Shown in pieces: positions 35,156 to 46,413 of a stretch of DNA of 64,000 nucleotides (its first letter is position 1; each line of letters opens with the position of its first letter). Source of the DNA: Paramarasmius palmivorus (taxonomy: Eukaryota; Basidiomycota; Agaricomycetes; Agaricales; Marasmiaceae). The notes beneath the pieces were generated by a model that saw only the letters and a list, made by a program, of their open reading frames with translations, had not been told where the DNA came from and did no database searches. Where the stretch lies: contig JAYKXP010000099.1 of the NCBI GenBank assembly GCA_037176845.1, forward strand, positions 113,701-177,700. The letters run 5' to 3'. A program made the translations under genes and the position numbers.

Positions 35156-37469
35156 ATGCCAATTGTCATCTCTCGACGTCGTTCCGTTCGGCTTCGACGA
35201 CGACGAATCATCCTTCTCCTCGTCGCCTTCCTCTGCGGCACAATACTCTTTTGGATGTTAAGCGACTTTCTGTCGAGATATTTCATCAGAGAAACTCAGA
35301 AATCCACCCTCGAAAAGGAGGCTGATGATGTTTTGAACTCGCCATTGCTCAATACATCGCAATCGCAAACTCACGCGAAACACGCTCTTTACACCTCGAC
35401 AACATGGTCTTCACATTCTCGATCTATCTCCCTCTTTTCTCATACGTACCACTCTTCAGGACTTCTCGAAATCAATCCAAGCACAAGTTCTTCGAAGAAA
35501 CACCCAATCCGTACTCTTATCGCCCAAGCAAACCAGACCTGGACCCAGAAACTCGAACGACAGTCAAAGTCCCTCTTGGAAGCCGTGAACGAGTACAAAC
35601 GGCGATATCATGACAGGGATCCCCCGCTTGGCTTTGACCAATGGTGGGCATATGTCAGGAAGCATAATGTCCAGCTGGTTGATGAATACGACCAGATCTG
35701 GCGGGATGTAGAAGTCTTCTGGGGGTTCTCTGTAGATGCGTTGGAGAGGGCACTGGACGCATTTCTGGATAATAAGGATGGGGATGTGTATCTTATTGAG
35801 AAGGTGAATTGGGGAGAGGCGTTAGAGGTGTCCGGAATGGAGAACGAGACGACGAGGATACTTGGAGGAAGGCTACTTGTGGATATGCTCGTTGAAGCGG
35901 GTGTGGACAAGTACATACCTCCCTTGGCAATTGCTGTCAACCCCGATGATCGAGCAATCATTCAGAGGGACTGGGTTCTCTGGGATAGGGCTGTCCAGAG
36001 CGCAAGAGCTGGTAAAGGTACATGCTTCTTATCCTCTTCCGTACCTGCTGAGTCTTAACGAACACTATCCCAGTCCTTCGACCTTCTGAGAGCCCGCAAA
36101 ACCCCCCGACTCCGGGCTGGCTGTCGTCGTGCGATCCTTCTTCTCCCAAAGCCAACATCGACTATACACCACACTTCAAACCGCCCAGTCGTAACCAAAC
36201 AAAGACGTTAATTCACAACCACCTTCAATCCATGGATGCGTGTACGAATCCGCATTTGTTCAGAACACACGGCCAATTCCTTAGCTACGACCATGGCAGA
36301 GGACCGAATCTGGAGCGAGATAACCAGGGTTGGGCTGGTGTTGTATGCCACATGTACTTCTTTTTGTCCTACGTTACAACGCTGACTATTCATTCGTGCT
36401 TGCAGATTAGCTTCTCACCGACACGTTTACACGCCGATATTACGGCTGCTATACCTCTTGAGTGGTCCGTGCCTCCCGCACATGATAATGAAGAGGTTCG
36501 CTGGAAGCTCAAGACCGATATGCGCCTCCATTGGCGTGGTACGAATACGGGTATGTGGGCTGGAGATGATATGGAATGGGAACTGGGTCAGCGGATGAGG
36601 ATGATGGACATGTTGCAGGTCAACGAAATAACAGGTAGGCCGTTTTTCTGTCACGTTGTGTATTTTGTTTGACGCGATGTTCATGTCCCCAGGCAGCCAG
36701 TTCCCGGAACCATTTGTGTACCCCGAAGAACTTGATATTCTGGTAGAAGGCGAGGGTGTGAGGGCGGTCAGTTTTGCTCGGGCTACTTACGCGCTATTCG
36801 TGATGAATACTCATTGGATATCCTCATTATATAGGTTTCCCGTGAACAGTATACAAATGCCATGATGGATGTCGCGTTTGCTGGTATGTTGTCATGATGC
36901 ATGGCCTCTCCGTACCTGACCTCGGTACCGAAACGCAGGTCAACCTACGTCCTGCTCTCGCAGTCAAGGAATCTGTACGGAGATCTTTGAACGATACGAA
37001 TGGCGTAGGGGCGTAGAGAGGGCAGGTGTTGGTCGAAAGAGAAAGTTCCTTCTCGATGTTAGTCACCTTCAAGTTTCCTATTCACAAATCCTGAAATTCA
37101 CGTACCTCACAGGTCGACGGCAATGCGTGGTCATCTCGCTTCCACCGCCTCATTTCCACAGGCTCTGTCGTCTTCAAATCAACCGTTTACCCCGAATGGT
37201 GGTCTGATAGGGTACAGGAATGGGTCCATTATGTTCCCGTTCAAGTGGACCTGATGGACCTGTGGGACGCCTACACATTTTTCCGAGACGAAAAGAATGA
37301 TGGGGTTGCGAGACAGATTGGTGCTAATGCCTTTGAATGGAGTAGGAAGTATTGGCGGAAAGAGGATATGGTCGCATATAACTTTAGGTTGTTCTTGGAG
37401 TATGCAAGAGCGATGAGTAAAGATCGGGATGAGATGGCCTATGTCTATGATGAAAGGGATGAGGTATAG
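35156..37469 (+). CDS. GT90-family glycosyltransferase, CAP10/DUF821-like, type II membrane protein
   Basis: The N-terminus is basic (MPIVISRRRSVRLRRRR), followed by a membrane anchor, IILLLVAFLCGTILFWML, as in Golgi enzymes. The lumenal part includes LGFDQWWAYVRKHNVQLVDE, SYDHGRGPNLERDN, DMRLHWRGTNTG, MDVAFAG (about 36868-36890), the hallmark DVDGNAWSSRFHRLISTGSV (about 37115-37165), FKSTVYPEWWSDRVQEWVHY and a C-terminal helix ending YVYDERDEV-stop. These are the CAP10 / CAZy GT90 motifs. In Cryptococcus, CAP10-type proteins act in capsule and glycan synthesis with beta-xylosyltransferase activity; here the acceptor is unknown. Introns lie at about 36015, 36635, 36830, 36890 and 37060. A stretch around 36330-36405 can be read through or spliced out. 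It is followed after about 130 bp by a convergent F-box gene. Confidence 0.85.
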
Positions 37470-37599
37470 ATTATCGGTGTTTGTGTCATTCCTTTTCGTG
37501 TCATGTTCTTGCTTTCGCTCCCGCTCCCGTCGTTGTATTTAGAACTATGTACCATTAGTATGAAGGCAAAATCGTATAGAAATACAGCGTATTCTTGTC

Positions 37600-39327
37600 T
37601 TATATCTCTACTAAGGAGAATCGAAGTCCTGTGGCCCTGAAAGGTTTCAACGCCTCCAGATGTGGTAACCAGGAATCTCTCGAACCCCCGTCATGGTATA
37701 TTGTAACGCTGACGGACAGTAAGCTTTCCACATGACTCTTAAGAACCGGTTTCCATCTTGATACAACAGCGTTAAAGAGCGCATTGACGTCCAAGTTACT
37801 ATCGAACACAACCAATGACAGGTTCGAAAGCCGGGGCAGCAGTGGCGAACTTGACAAGGATCCGATTTCGAGAACCAGACGGCTCAAAAAATGCGTGGTG
37901 ACAATGCGGTTCCCCCCTTCTCCATCTATCCCACCGTGTTCTTCGAGTGCGAGTGTTTCTAGTGCTGGCAAGAGCGTAATCAGAGCTAGCACCTGATGGT
38001 CGTCTAACAGCAGATTTTCCAATTGTAGGGATGTAATCGTGCATTGCGATCGCACGAGAAACTTTTCGATGTATGATATCATCCTAGTTTCTTCCCAATT
38101 GTGCTTTAACTCTCCATCCTCAAAGTGACTGATTGTGAGGGAAGTCAGAAGAGGGAGCGTGGCGAAGCGAAACGTGAACCCGGGGACCTCTGACGCCTCC
38201 GTGAGATGGATGTTCAGGGAATGGATATGAGGAAGGGTGATGAGCTCGCTACTGGTGACCGTGTCGAAGTCCCAACCGATGGTCGATAAAGTCACTTCCT
38301 CAAGAAGAGGGCACTTCATCAGCATAGCAAGGGCATCGCCTGTACGTGAATCGCGCAACGTCAGGGACCTGATTTGTGCCCAAGGCAAGACAACGTCACG
38401 ATGAGCATCGGGTAAACATTCGACGGAACCGAGCGCTGGGCAATTCGAGAACATGTTTTGTTTTGGGAGAACGACGTCACTGAGCAAAACAAGGCGTTTG
38501 AGCATTGGGAGGTTAACTGTGATGTTTCCGGTCACAAGGACTTCCAAGAAAGCACGACTGAAAGTAACGTCCAACCACCGGTCGGTGCTTTTGATAAGGT
38601 GACTGATGATTTCCGTAGGACAATTCAAACAGTCAGATAAATCTAATGTTATCGGCATGTTCCTTGAACGCTCCATGAAAAGCTTGGTGATTTCTGCTAA
38701 CGACCTTTCCGATGCGCGCGTTTGACGGTCGCCAGTCATGATTCCGAGTCCCAATCTTGACCATAAAGATGGTGTCGAGAGGATGATGTCTCGCCAACGA
38801 CCGCAAACCATGGAGAGCTGAATGACTTTGGGTTTCTTCGAAAACCCTGAGAGCCAATTATGCGCGCAACAGAAACCGAAGATATCGCTGAGGATCTCCC
38901 TAGGAAGCCTATGAACCGGGGATAGCAAAGAACGATAGAGTTCCATCGATTTTTCCAGCCCTTTCCTCCTGTGTTCCAACGTTTTCATCGCCGCAAAAAG
39001 CCTGCTCGCCTCGACCTCACACCTCCTCATATCGCCTTCAACATCGATCAGGTATTGGGAAATGACTTGTCTATCATGCTCGGATAGGATGCCGCGACTT
39101 TGAGAGATTCGATGTAGACTGGAATTCCGAGCGGTGTTGGATGACGATTTGAAGGTGAAAAATAGGTCTGACATTTCTCCGTGTGTTTTTGCCGCTATCC
39201 TAGGATTTGTTGGGTTGAGTGAGTTGAAGGAAGCTTGAACGAAATATGATAGCATACCGGACAGAGATGAGAGTGGAGAGCAAGGTACAAGCCTGGGCCC
39301 GACGCGATCCTCGTTCTTATTTAACAT
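37600..39327 (-). CDS. F-box / leucine-rich-repeat protein
   Basis: One uninterrupted frame of 575 residues. A coiled region (EASRLFAAMKTLEHRRKGLE) precedes the F-box, HRLPREILSDIFGFCCAHNW with VCGRWRDIILSTPSLWSRLG. LRR-like strands follow (LPWAQIRSLTLRDSRTG, CPLLEEVTLSTIGWD, FATLPLLTSLTISHFEDG, TSLQLENLLLDDHQV), and the end is LSVSVTIYHDGG. F-box proteins bring targets to SCF ubiquitin ligases through Skp1, and the LRR part picks the target. Fungal expansions of this family evolve fast. Internal methionines (MLSYFVQ, MSDLFF) offer later starts. The relics at 2.1-4.2 kb belong to the same broad family. Confidence 0.85.
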   Translation of the reverse strand: MLNKNEDRVGPRLVPCSPLSSLSGMLSYFVQASFNSLNPTNPRIAAKTHGEMSDLFFTFKSSSNTARNSSLHRISQSRGILSEHDRQVISQYLIDVEGDMRRCEVEASRLFAAMKTLEHRRKGLEKSMELYRSLLSPVHRLPREILSDIFGFCCAHNWLSGFSKKPKVIQLSMVCGRWRDIILSTPSLWSRLGLGIMTGDRQTRASERSLAEITKLFMERSRNMPITLDLSDCLNCPTEIISHLIKSTDRWLDVTFSRAFLEVLVTGNITVNLPMLKRLVLLSDVVLPKQNMFSNCPALGSVECLPDAHRDVVLPWAQIRSLTLRDSRTGDALAMLMKCPLLEEVTLSTIGWDFDTVTSSELITLPHIHSLNIHLTEASEVPGFTFRFATLPLLTSLTISHFEDGELKHNWEETRMISYIEKFLVRSQCTITSLQLENLLLDDHQVLALITLLPALETLALEEHGGIDGEGGNRIVTTHFLSRLVLEIGSLSSSPLLPRLSNLSLVVFDSNLDVNALFNAVVSRWKPVLKSHVESLLSVSVTIYHDGGSRDSWLPHLEALKPFRATGLRFSLVEI

Positions 39328-39572
39328 TCACATTCTGTTTCAGTACACAAGGCAACGACAGAAGCAAGGAACACAAATATTATTTAAATTGTTTATCGTA
39401 TAGGTGATACTGTCTTATAGGACGTCGGCCTAACAGAGAAAACGCTAGACGTAATCAATACTTAAAAAGAAATGATAGCGCCAAATCGGACGTCGTTCTC
39501 AATTTCACCTAGGACAAATAGACACCTTTGACCATAGGACATGATATCACCCAAAAAACGAACTACTTCAAC

Positions 39573-40621
39573 CTAGGAAGCACTGTTCTGAACGATCGAA
39601 GCAACACTGCACGTATTCCCAGACGCAGTGTTGCCAGTAACGGTGTATGGCTATCATGGACATCAAAACACGTTCTCGCAAACATTAGGGATGACTCACG
39701 TAGCTGCCCAAGTGCAAAATCCTTCCACACCACTGAGATGCCGGTGTCGTAGCGGTGATCTTGACATTCCGCTATAAATATCCCGTTAGCTAGTAGAAGG
39801 GGAAGGATGGAGGGAGCGCACGTAGGTGATAGGACCAAAGTTGAATGGGATTCCGGTGAGCTGCATGTCGAGTGTCAGGAGTGAAGGTATAGGCTTTAGA
39901 TAGAAAGTCTTGCCTCGGCAGCGAATATTGCGCTACAGGGTTCGAGGGTGAGTACGAGCTCACAAGAAGAAACTAGGTACGCACCGATTCATCGTGCTTC
40001 CAGGGATGTTCAACGTTGTACTCGCCGACTTGCCGTTGCTAGACAAGGTAGCGGTCCAAGTAGTGCCGGACTGAGCACTACTGTCAATATGTATGACCTA
40101 GAAACAAACTTGGTTCCTTACGGACGTGAATGAGAAGTGTACAGTATCTCCGGGATTCACGTTGAAGCCATTGCCCCAGGGAAGAGAAGGTGTACCGTAG
40201 AAGCCATCACCTGGGTCATCAAGTTGAGCTCGGATGATCATCGAATAGAACACAAGGTCACTGACCGATCCACCAAACGCCGCTTCGACCATCACATACG
40301 GCCTGGAGAACACCGTTGTCGCTCTGGAGCGCGGGCCAGACGTACGGAGTACCTAGTGTGTACCGGAATGAGCCCAGAAATGGCCGAGAGAGAAAGGGAA
40401 GACACACCTCCTGAGTTAGGTAACTTTGGAATAACCATGTCTCCTGAAAGAGCTGTGAATTGCCTTGTAATAACGTTGAGTTATGTCAATGTATAGTAAA
40501 CGATGAAGACGAATGTTACTCACGGAGCATCCCATTCTACAGTGTACCAGTCGGCTGCAGTAACGCCCAGGGCGAGCAAGAAGAGAGTCGAAAGGGTGCT
40601 GGCGAGAAACTTGAGGGACAT
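39573..40621 (-). CDS. Secreted concanavalin-A-like beta-sandwich protein
   Basis: It begins with a signal peptide, MSLKFLASTLSTLFLLALGV ending TAA|DW, then WYTVEWDAP. Short exons read VTRQFTALSGDMVIPKLP, VWPALQSDNGVLQAVCDG with RSGVWWIGDGFYG, PSLPWGNGFNVNPGDTVHFS, SAQSGTTWTATLSSNGKSAS, AIFAAE, LTGIPFNFGPITY, NVKITATTPASQWC, and the end YTVTGNTASGNTCSVASIVQ before NSAS-stop at 39573. From memory this matches a secreted family common in Agaricomycetes and usually labelled concanavalin-A-like lectin/glucanase; no enzyme activity is established. Two splice sites are unusual: a GC-AG intron after AIFAAE (about 39930-39878) and a weak donor (gtccgt) near 40128. The exon series fits the family well, so the gene is probably functional. 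Confidence 0.7.
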
Positions 40622-40894
40622 GTTTGATATTCCTTGCTCTTCATGTGCGGTGTTACCATGTTTTTATATCCGGATATTGCAGAATTTGGCCGTTCCATGT
40701 GGTATTTGGTTGAGAAGATAAGAAGACAGCTGAGGACGGCCTAGCGGGTATATCACGATGGGTTGCAGCTGTGGTTCCGATGTTTATGCTTCATGGATGC
40801 ACCTCACCGCTTGCTTGTCGAGAGCCGCTGAACCAAGGAATGATATGTCTGACCCTTCCCAAGTTGAAGCATGAATACCTGTCAAGAACACTGA
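40622..40894. other. Short intergenic region
   Basis: Promoter side of the concanavalin-A-like gene. A 'tttttatatcc' stretch at about 40661-40671 may be its TATA element on the minus strand (gatataaaa). No gene seen. Confidence 0.4.
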
Positions 40895-41269
40895 CTACTC
40901 GTCAGCCTTGAGGGCAGCGAAAATTGGACAACATACGCACGTTATTTCACCGATAACTCTACGATAAGTTGGAAACAAGAAGCCGACTGGAATGCATATG
41001 AAGAGCCATATGGGCTGCTTCATGATAGCTTCCGGAATAGACCAACTGGCTCCGAAAGCGAGCTCCATCACGAATGCGCGTAAAAGGTTTTTACGCTTCA
41101 TATGTAAGTACTAGGCCATGACCTGAACAGGGATTGAGTAGAGTTACAAAAGAAGAATGGGCAGATTCTGTACCTCAGTAGCTTTTTCTAGGTCATGGCT
41201 GTGCTTTAAAGCTTGAATGATGGAAGTTTGGAGCAAGAGGAGACTATTAGTATCAGCCAACCGCATCAT
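40895..41269 (-). CDS. Possible small hydrophobic protein (weak)
   Basis: A two-exon reading is possible: MMRLADTNSLLLLQTSIIQA...KATE (41269 to about 41173), a GT-AG intron, then YLHMKRKNLLRAFVMELAFG with a hydrophobic segment QPIWLFICIPVGFLF, to the TAG at 40895. No family recognised. The length is only about 100 residues, so it could be chance. No conserved motif supports it. Confidence 0.25.
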
Positions 41270-41539
41270 CTTGGGCTCTCTTTCCTCTGAATTCCCACCT
41301 ACTTAAATAACGCACTGAATCCTTTGTGTTGTCCCCCGCTCATTAATTCTCGAACGCAACTTCAATTTTACAATTTTAGCAAGGCAAGAATAGTCGCAGT
41401 GTATTCAGATCATGATTGCAGGCAAACATTGAAGGTGAGCAACATAGACCGCCTCAGCCAGGCTCGTTACTCACAATGTACCTTCTGGGTAGACACGTAA
41501 TTATAACTATTGACAATGACAGACATGTAGCTGCAACGG

Positions 41540-41683
41540 AATACAATAAATTATGAAGTTGCAGCCAGCGCAGCGCAGCAGTTTTGTATTGTCACAGCGA
41601 CGCATTGTTAGACATTTGCCGCATTTCGAGTGGGTTGCAAGTCCTTGCAGAATCTATTCAGGCCCAGTAAAACGGCGTACCAT
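41540..41683 (-). pseudogene. Truncated copy of the neighbouring MYND-finger gene
   Basis: ATG at 41683 reads MVRRFTGPE then a stop, but the frame continues with ATHSKCGKCLTMRRCDNTKL and LRCAGCNFIIYC. This is almost the same as the start and first half of the MYND finger in the gene at 42125-43097 (MVRRLTPEQ...; HSKCGKCLAMRRSHQFKLLR). The second half of the finger and the rest of the gene are absent. It lies in the same orientation, 0.44 kb beyond the parent's 3' end. Confidence 0.65.
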
Positions 41684-42124
41684 CGTATCTGTGGTGTGTA
41701 GAGACCAGAGGCACGAGAAAAGACAAATTGAGACTATCAGTTCTCACGCCAAGGTCCCACCTTGACCGAGTTCCCGACCCGCAGACTTACATTTGAACTT
41801 CTCTATGGGTGTCCTTATTGGACACTGAAACTGGTCGGAGGAACCGTCCTGTGGCGTTGGCAATCTCTCAGATAACCCATTCGGAGGTGAAGTGACCCTT
41901 ACAAGGGAATGCACAAAACAGTTTACGAACAGCGTTTTGGTATCCCACGCCACAGACGCGATCTCAACGCGTCTCCTACCGGAAATCCGGTATCTGTCGT
42001 TAGAGGGGTGTCACAAAGGTAACATTTGCTGTAGACGAAATCCTAGGAGTACAAACTAACTTAGAGAAGCGGAAACCATAATGAAAGTCGGTATACGTCA
42101 TAAAGTTGGTATCTGAGGATAGAA

Positions 42125-43097
42125 TCATTGGTTCATCAAATCGCGCGCTTCCACAAAAGCTTTCTGCAAATTAAGAAACACATCAGTCGCCAGTTCAATC
42201 ACAAACAGCCATCTTTGAGGCTCACCAGCTTGTTCTTATCGTGCGTCCATCCACCACAGCAACAAGCATCCGATGAAGATCCACCCAATTTACCACAACA
42301 AAACTTGACCTTCACGCCGCCTTCTACATAATCACAGAACAGATCCTCCCAGTCCCTCTGGAGCACATTAGCTCGCGCTGTCTCCTTATCGATCGCAAAT
42401 GATTTCGGCCAAAAGTACTTCTCCCCCTTGAAGTGAGCCGCGACCACAAACGTCTGTATTCCATAGAAGCTCTTTCCGAGCTCTACCCTTCCCATACGCT
42501 CAGCAGTATCACGAGCTTGGGCAGAGATGATATGGCCTGGCGGCAGTTGATTGAAAGGGAAGCGGCAAATGGAGTCGACATGGAATTTGTGTTGAACGGG
42601 TAGGTCAGATTGACCATGGTGACGAAGGATAATGAAAAGTGTAGTACGTTGTTCTTCATGCGGGTTCTCTTTGAGGAAGCACGAGGCGATGGCGCAATTC
42701 TTCAGTGGGGCATCGTAGAAGTCGACCCAAGCCCATAAGTCCTCTAACGCATTCGGGATACCAGAGCGGGTAGAGATTTCTTCGCGTTCTTGTTTGAGAC
42801 GCTTGCAAAGCGTTTTGTGAGTGGGCCAATCGGACTTTTGACATTCTTTGCTCTGCTCATGGTCAGCTTACATGCGTTGACGGCGAGATGATATCCACTC
42901 ACACAGTAAGTCGCGAAGTTGCAGCCAGCACAACGAAGTAGTTTGAACTGATGCGAGCGACGCATCGCGAGACACTTGCCGCATTTCGAATGGGTATGTG
43001 CCACAGGGCCGTCATGAAACATGGGCAATTCGGAAGATGCGACTCCATCGCGCTGAATTTTCCGCAGTCTCTGTTCTGGAGTGAGGCGACGAACCAT
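42125..43097 (-). CDS. MYND-type zinc-finger protein
   Basis: The N-terminus, MVRRLTPEQRLRKIQRDGVA, leads to a MYND finger split by one intron. The first half has C-x2-C ... C-x2-C (HSKCGKCLAMRR, LLRCAGCNFATYC, about 42990-42905). After a 47-bp intron (about 42904-42858) comes SKECQKSDWPTHKTLC with the remaining Cys/His ligands. The body continues LEDLWAWVDFYDAPLKNC, STRSGIPNALED and DWEDLFCDYVEGGVKVKFCC to DKNKL. There a second intron (62 bp) probably leads to KAFVEARDLMNQ-stop at 42125; without splicing the frame would stop at 42199. MYND fingers bind proline-rich partner proteins. The role of this fungal family is unknown. Confidence 0.75.
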
Positions 43098-44833
43098 GGT
43101 GGTTAACGTGAAAAAGAAAGGCTGTTAGAGACAGGATGGTGAGAGGAAGAGAAAGAAGACCGGAAGCGAAGACACAGAACTTAGTTCCCACGCCATTGTG
43201 ACCATTGTGACCAAGGCGCAACCTGGACGCAACTTGAACGCATGAAAGAACACGTTTGCATATTCGAGATACAGTGTACGTATTTCTACAGAGAAAACAA
43301 ACAAAATGAGCACTCGGCGTGTAGTTGGGAACAATACAACCTGGACAGCGAACTGACAGGCATTGTGTTGTGCCTCGCTGAGTTCAGGCGTATAGATGTT
43401 CGACAGTAGTCAGACTCTCAGTGTTCCGACCCTGAGCCCAATCTCCTTTGTAAAAACTTTCAATCAAATGTATTTGGATCACCGTGGATGCCCTACTGCC
43501 TAAACGAGGTCCCGAGGTCCGACGTATTTCATGGCAACGCCTGCGAGCAATATTTTAGGTGAGCGTCCGGATTCAATCGTCGTTACATCAAAAACCTACC
43601 TGAGTGACATTGCAGCCCATGCACACCAAGATCCTTCAAGACAGTGTTGACGTTGGTAAACGCAATGGGGATAAGTGAAGATGCTGCCTTTGACAAGCCT
43701 AGAACGATGCCCTTTAGTTTGAAGGCGCGACTTATAGTAGAGATGTAAGGATGCACCCTTCAAAGACTTGCCACACCTAAAATTTCTTCAACGACAGTCC
43801 TAGCTACGGATCATGCTATGCCCTAAGGGACACGAGAGGCCTCGTGAGCACGACAAAAGCAAGAGTAATAAAACTCATTCGAATCGTGGCCTGACTGGGT
43901 ATAAGCAAGGAACATATAGGCTACTTAGTACTGTTTCACTTACAGGTAGGTTGAACTGGGTATGACCGCCGAGACCGAGAAGGTCCTCAACAACTATGAA
44001 GATGGATCTTTCTGCAGAATTCTGAGCCGACTCTGGCCCAGCGTTCTGGGTGTGTTTGCTTCCATCAAGACAGGAAAGGTGGTCCAATATGGGGCCTGAG
44101 TTGATTCTAGTTCATTGACACTTGCAGGTTTTGGTCAATATAGGGTGGTAAATGGATTAGGATGGCAAAGTTTCGAGTCTTGTGTTGCAGAACTGATGAA
44201 AGATGAGCGCTGCAATATAATAGGTTGTCTGATGCATTTAGGGTTGGCTTTTTTCCAGGCTAGAATAATTTTCGAAGTAGTTAAAGAAAATGCCCAGCAA
44301 GATTTCAGGCTTAGGACTCACCTGCACCCGATGCTGACGAAATACACAATCGATATCTCTCCATCGTTTTCGGTTTTACAGGGTACCATATCGAGGATCC
44401 TGGGCGTATGAGAGCGTGGAAGACGTATTGACTCGAAGTCTGGCCAAAAAATTTCACGGTCAACATTGAACGTCTAATGTCGTAGAAGCGAGACCCATAC
44501 CTACCGCTGTTGATGGAATTGCATATCGTGTCCACTGCCTAGAGCTTAGTCGGGATGAAGAGACGGCGAGTGTTGGTGAGGGTGAGGGTAAGAGGCAAGG
44601 CCAAGAACGCTTTCGTAACACTGAAATTGAATTTCTGGGCTTCAGCTGCAATTGAAAACAAATCATACTCTGCTCAAAGCTTTCGGGAAAAGGGACAATG
44701 TCGTCCGATTTGTGGTGTAGAATAGTCTGTATACATAGTGTGTACATGTCCAACATACAGTCCATCGCTGTCGCCCAATCCAAACAACCGACTTCGACGC
44801 CTGCATCGAAACCATGAGCACCTTATCATCCAC
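43098..44833. other. Long region without a supportable gene
   Basis: 1.7 kb with frames such as 44115-44411 (+) and 43875-44087 (-), none with domain motifs. It includes the promoter of the MYND gene on the left. I see no repeat arrays. Confidence 0.4.
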
Positions 44834-45733
44834 CTACCACCCCTCGCACAGCGCTGGATGAGTCGGCACCGGCATCCCCAACAGATTCCTAGCCTTCTTT
44901 GCTACCGCACAACGATCAATCTTAGTTTCGTCCACTTCGAGCTCGATATCTTTCTTGAGGGCTGCCATATGGTGACGCTGAGGCGCATCCAGCTCGTCCT
45001 CCGGTACAGGAACTTCTCGGGTGATCATGACACCAAAACCAAGCTCGGGCGTTTCGCAAAAGGGTCCTCCGATAGTGAAACTGGTGCACTCATTCTCGAG
45101 ATCGCAAGTCTGGTTTGGGTAAGGTGCCGGAGGACTGAAGGTGAAGGTGAAGCGAGCAGATTCCATGGCACGAGATGAGAGGTCGCCGAAAGCTGAGGCT
45201 ACTCTCACTGGATGGAGGGCAGAGAAAGTGCGCTTGAGGCGATCCTTTCGAGAAACAGTAGACGAAGTGTCATCTTGAAACTTGATGGATCTAGACTTTA
45301 CGGTCTCCGCGGAGCAACCTGGCCAATCCGACAAGACGTCGAGAGGAGAAACTGAGTATGAGATGTAAGGTAACGTTCTTGAGCGTTTCAAGCGAGAGGA
45401 TTTGTATGCGAAGGGGTTCGTGAACTCGACAGGGCTAGGCGAATGTGATTCTGGGAGCGGGTGAGGCAGGTCTGTGAGAACATCTGTCAAGAAATCATAA
45501 GTACATGTGAAAAGCGCGGATGAAGTGAGCATACAGGGAGGCGGCGGCTCCTGGACTGCTTGAATTTTCTTTTTGAGCGTGACCCGAACCACCTTGGGCT
45601 CATCTAGATAGACCGTCTTGGTGTGCTTTGGAGTGTGTTTCTTGTCGTGCCCCTTGGAGATGTGGCGACGAGCATGGTGCGAAACGGAGCTACAAGGAAC
45701 AGAGACCTGCGTCTCCGGTAACGTTTCTGGCAT
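44834..45733 (-). CDS. Hypothetical protein, 299 residues
   Basis: Single open frame starting MPETLPETQVSVPCSSVSHH. The first third is basic and His/Lys-rich (HARRHISKGHDKKHTPKH), then KVVRVTLKKKIQAVQEPPPP. Ser/Pro-rich parts follow (PLPESHSPSPVEFTNPF; SRLKRSRTLPYISYSVSPLD), and the C-terminus is better ordered (FTIGGPFCETPELGFGVMIT, HMAALKKDIELEVDETKID). No known domain. Long frame and amino-acid composition favour a real gene, but nothing identifies its function. An intron near 45487-45530 is possible but not needed. Confidence 0.5.
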   Translation of the reverse strand: MPETLPETQVSVPCSSVSHHARRHISKGHDKKHTPKHTKTVYLDEPKVVRVTLKKKIQAVQEPPPPCMLTSSALFTCTYDFLTDVLTDLPHPLPESHSPSPVEFTNPFAYKSSRLKRSRTLPYISYSVSPLDVLSDWPGCSAETVKSRSIKFQDDTSSTVSRKDRLKRTFSALHPVRVASAFGDLSSRAMESARFTFTFSPPAPYPNQTCDLENECTSFTIGGPFCETPELGFGVMITREVPVPEDELDAPQRHHMAALKKDIELEVDETKIDRCAVAKKARNLLGMPVPTHPALCEGW

Positions 45734-46413
45734 TTCTGCGTGAATTGAAGGGAAAAGGCGCGTGATTGATAGTGACAGAAGACTCTGTTACAATAGAATT
45801 GTGAGTGATACGAAGTGTCAGAAAAAGACAGACGGACTTACTGCTAACGTCGCACCAATAACAAACAGCAGACAGTAAACGCGAGTTCCGAATGGAGGAG
45901 TGACTAGTATGATGGACATGATGATGGATAGAAGTTGACATACACCGACGCGAATTCACGAGGAAAATGGGATTTCGGCCTTTGCCGGAACATCGCGTGG
46001 TAGACCCCACCAACGTTCGCTTTATGTCCGCTAGCGCTACTCTTTTCAGCGGGTCTCTGCTCGACAGGTCTCTTTATCCTCTTCATGTTCCATCAAGATG
46101 CCTGGTTCTCCTTCTCTCTGGCTGCTCTTGGCTCTAGCGACACTCGCCATTTCGTCAAACCCAGAATTCTTCCTGTCGTCAACTGACACTCTGAGAAAAC
46201 TAGCACAAGGTCGCGGAATTAAATCTCAACGTGCCCACGAAGCTCATGGCAACATGATCTCGAGGGAAACCACACGATTCTGTCGTTCCTACAAGCCGAA
46301 GATGGATGACGTCGGATCTCTACCAAGAACATGCTTCGGCAACTTCCCTATATATATCCCATCGCAATTCGAAGCAAACTCAAAGCAGGAACCTCACTTT
46401 AGTTCCTACAAAC
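45734..46413. other. Divergent promoter region
   Basis: Lies between the start of the 299-residue hypothetical gene and the start of the sphingomyelinase-like gene. A plus-strand frame at 46098-46427 (MPGSPSLWLLLALATLAIS...) overlaps the latter's start in another phase and is probably chance or an upstream ORF. A 'tatatatatccc' stretch at about 46348-46359 lies about 60 bp upstream of ATG 46414. Confidence 0.4.
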
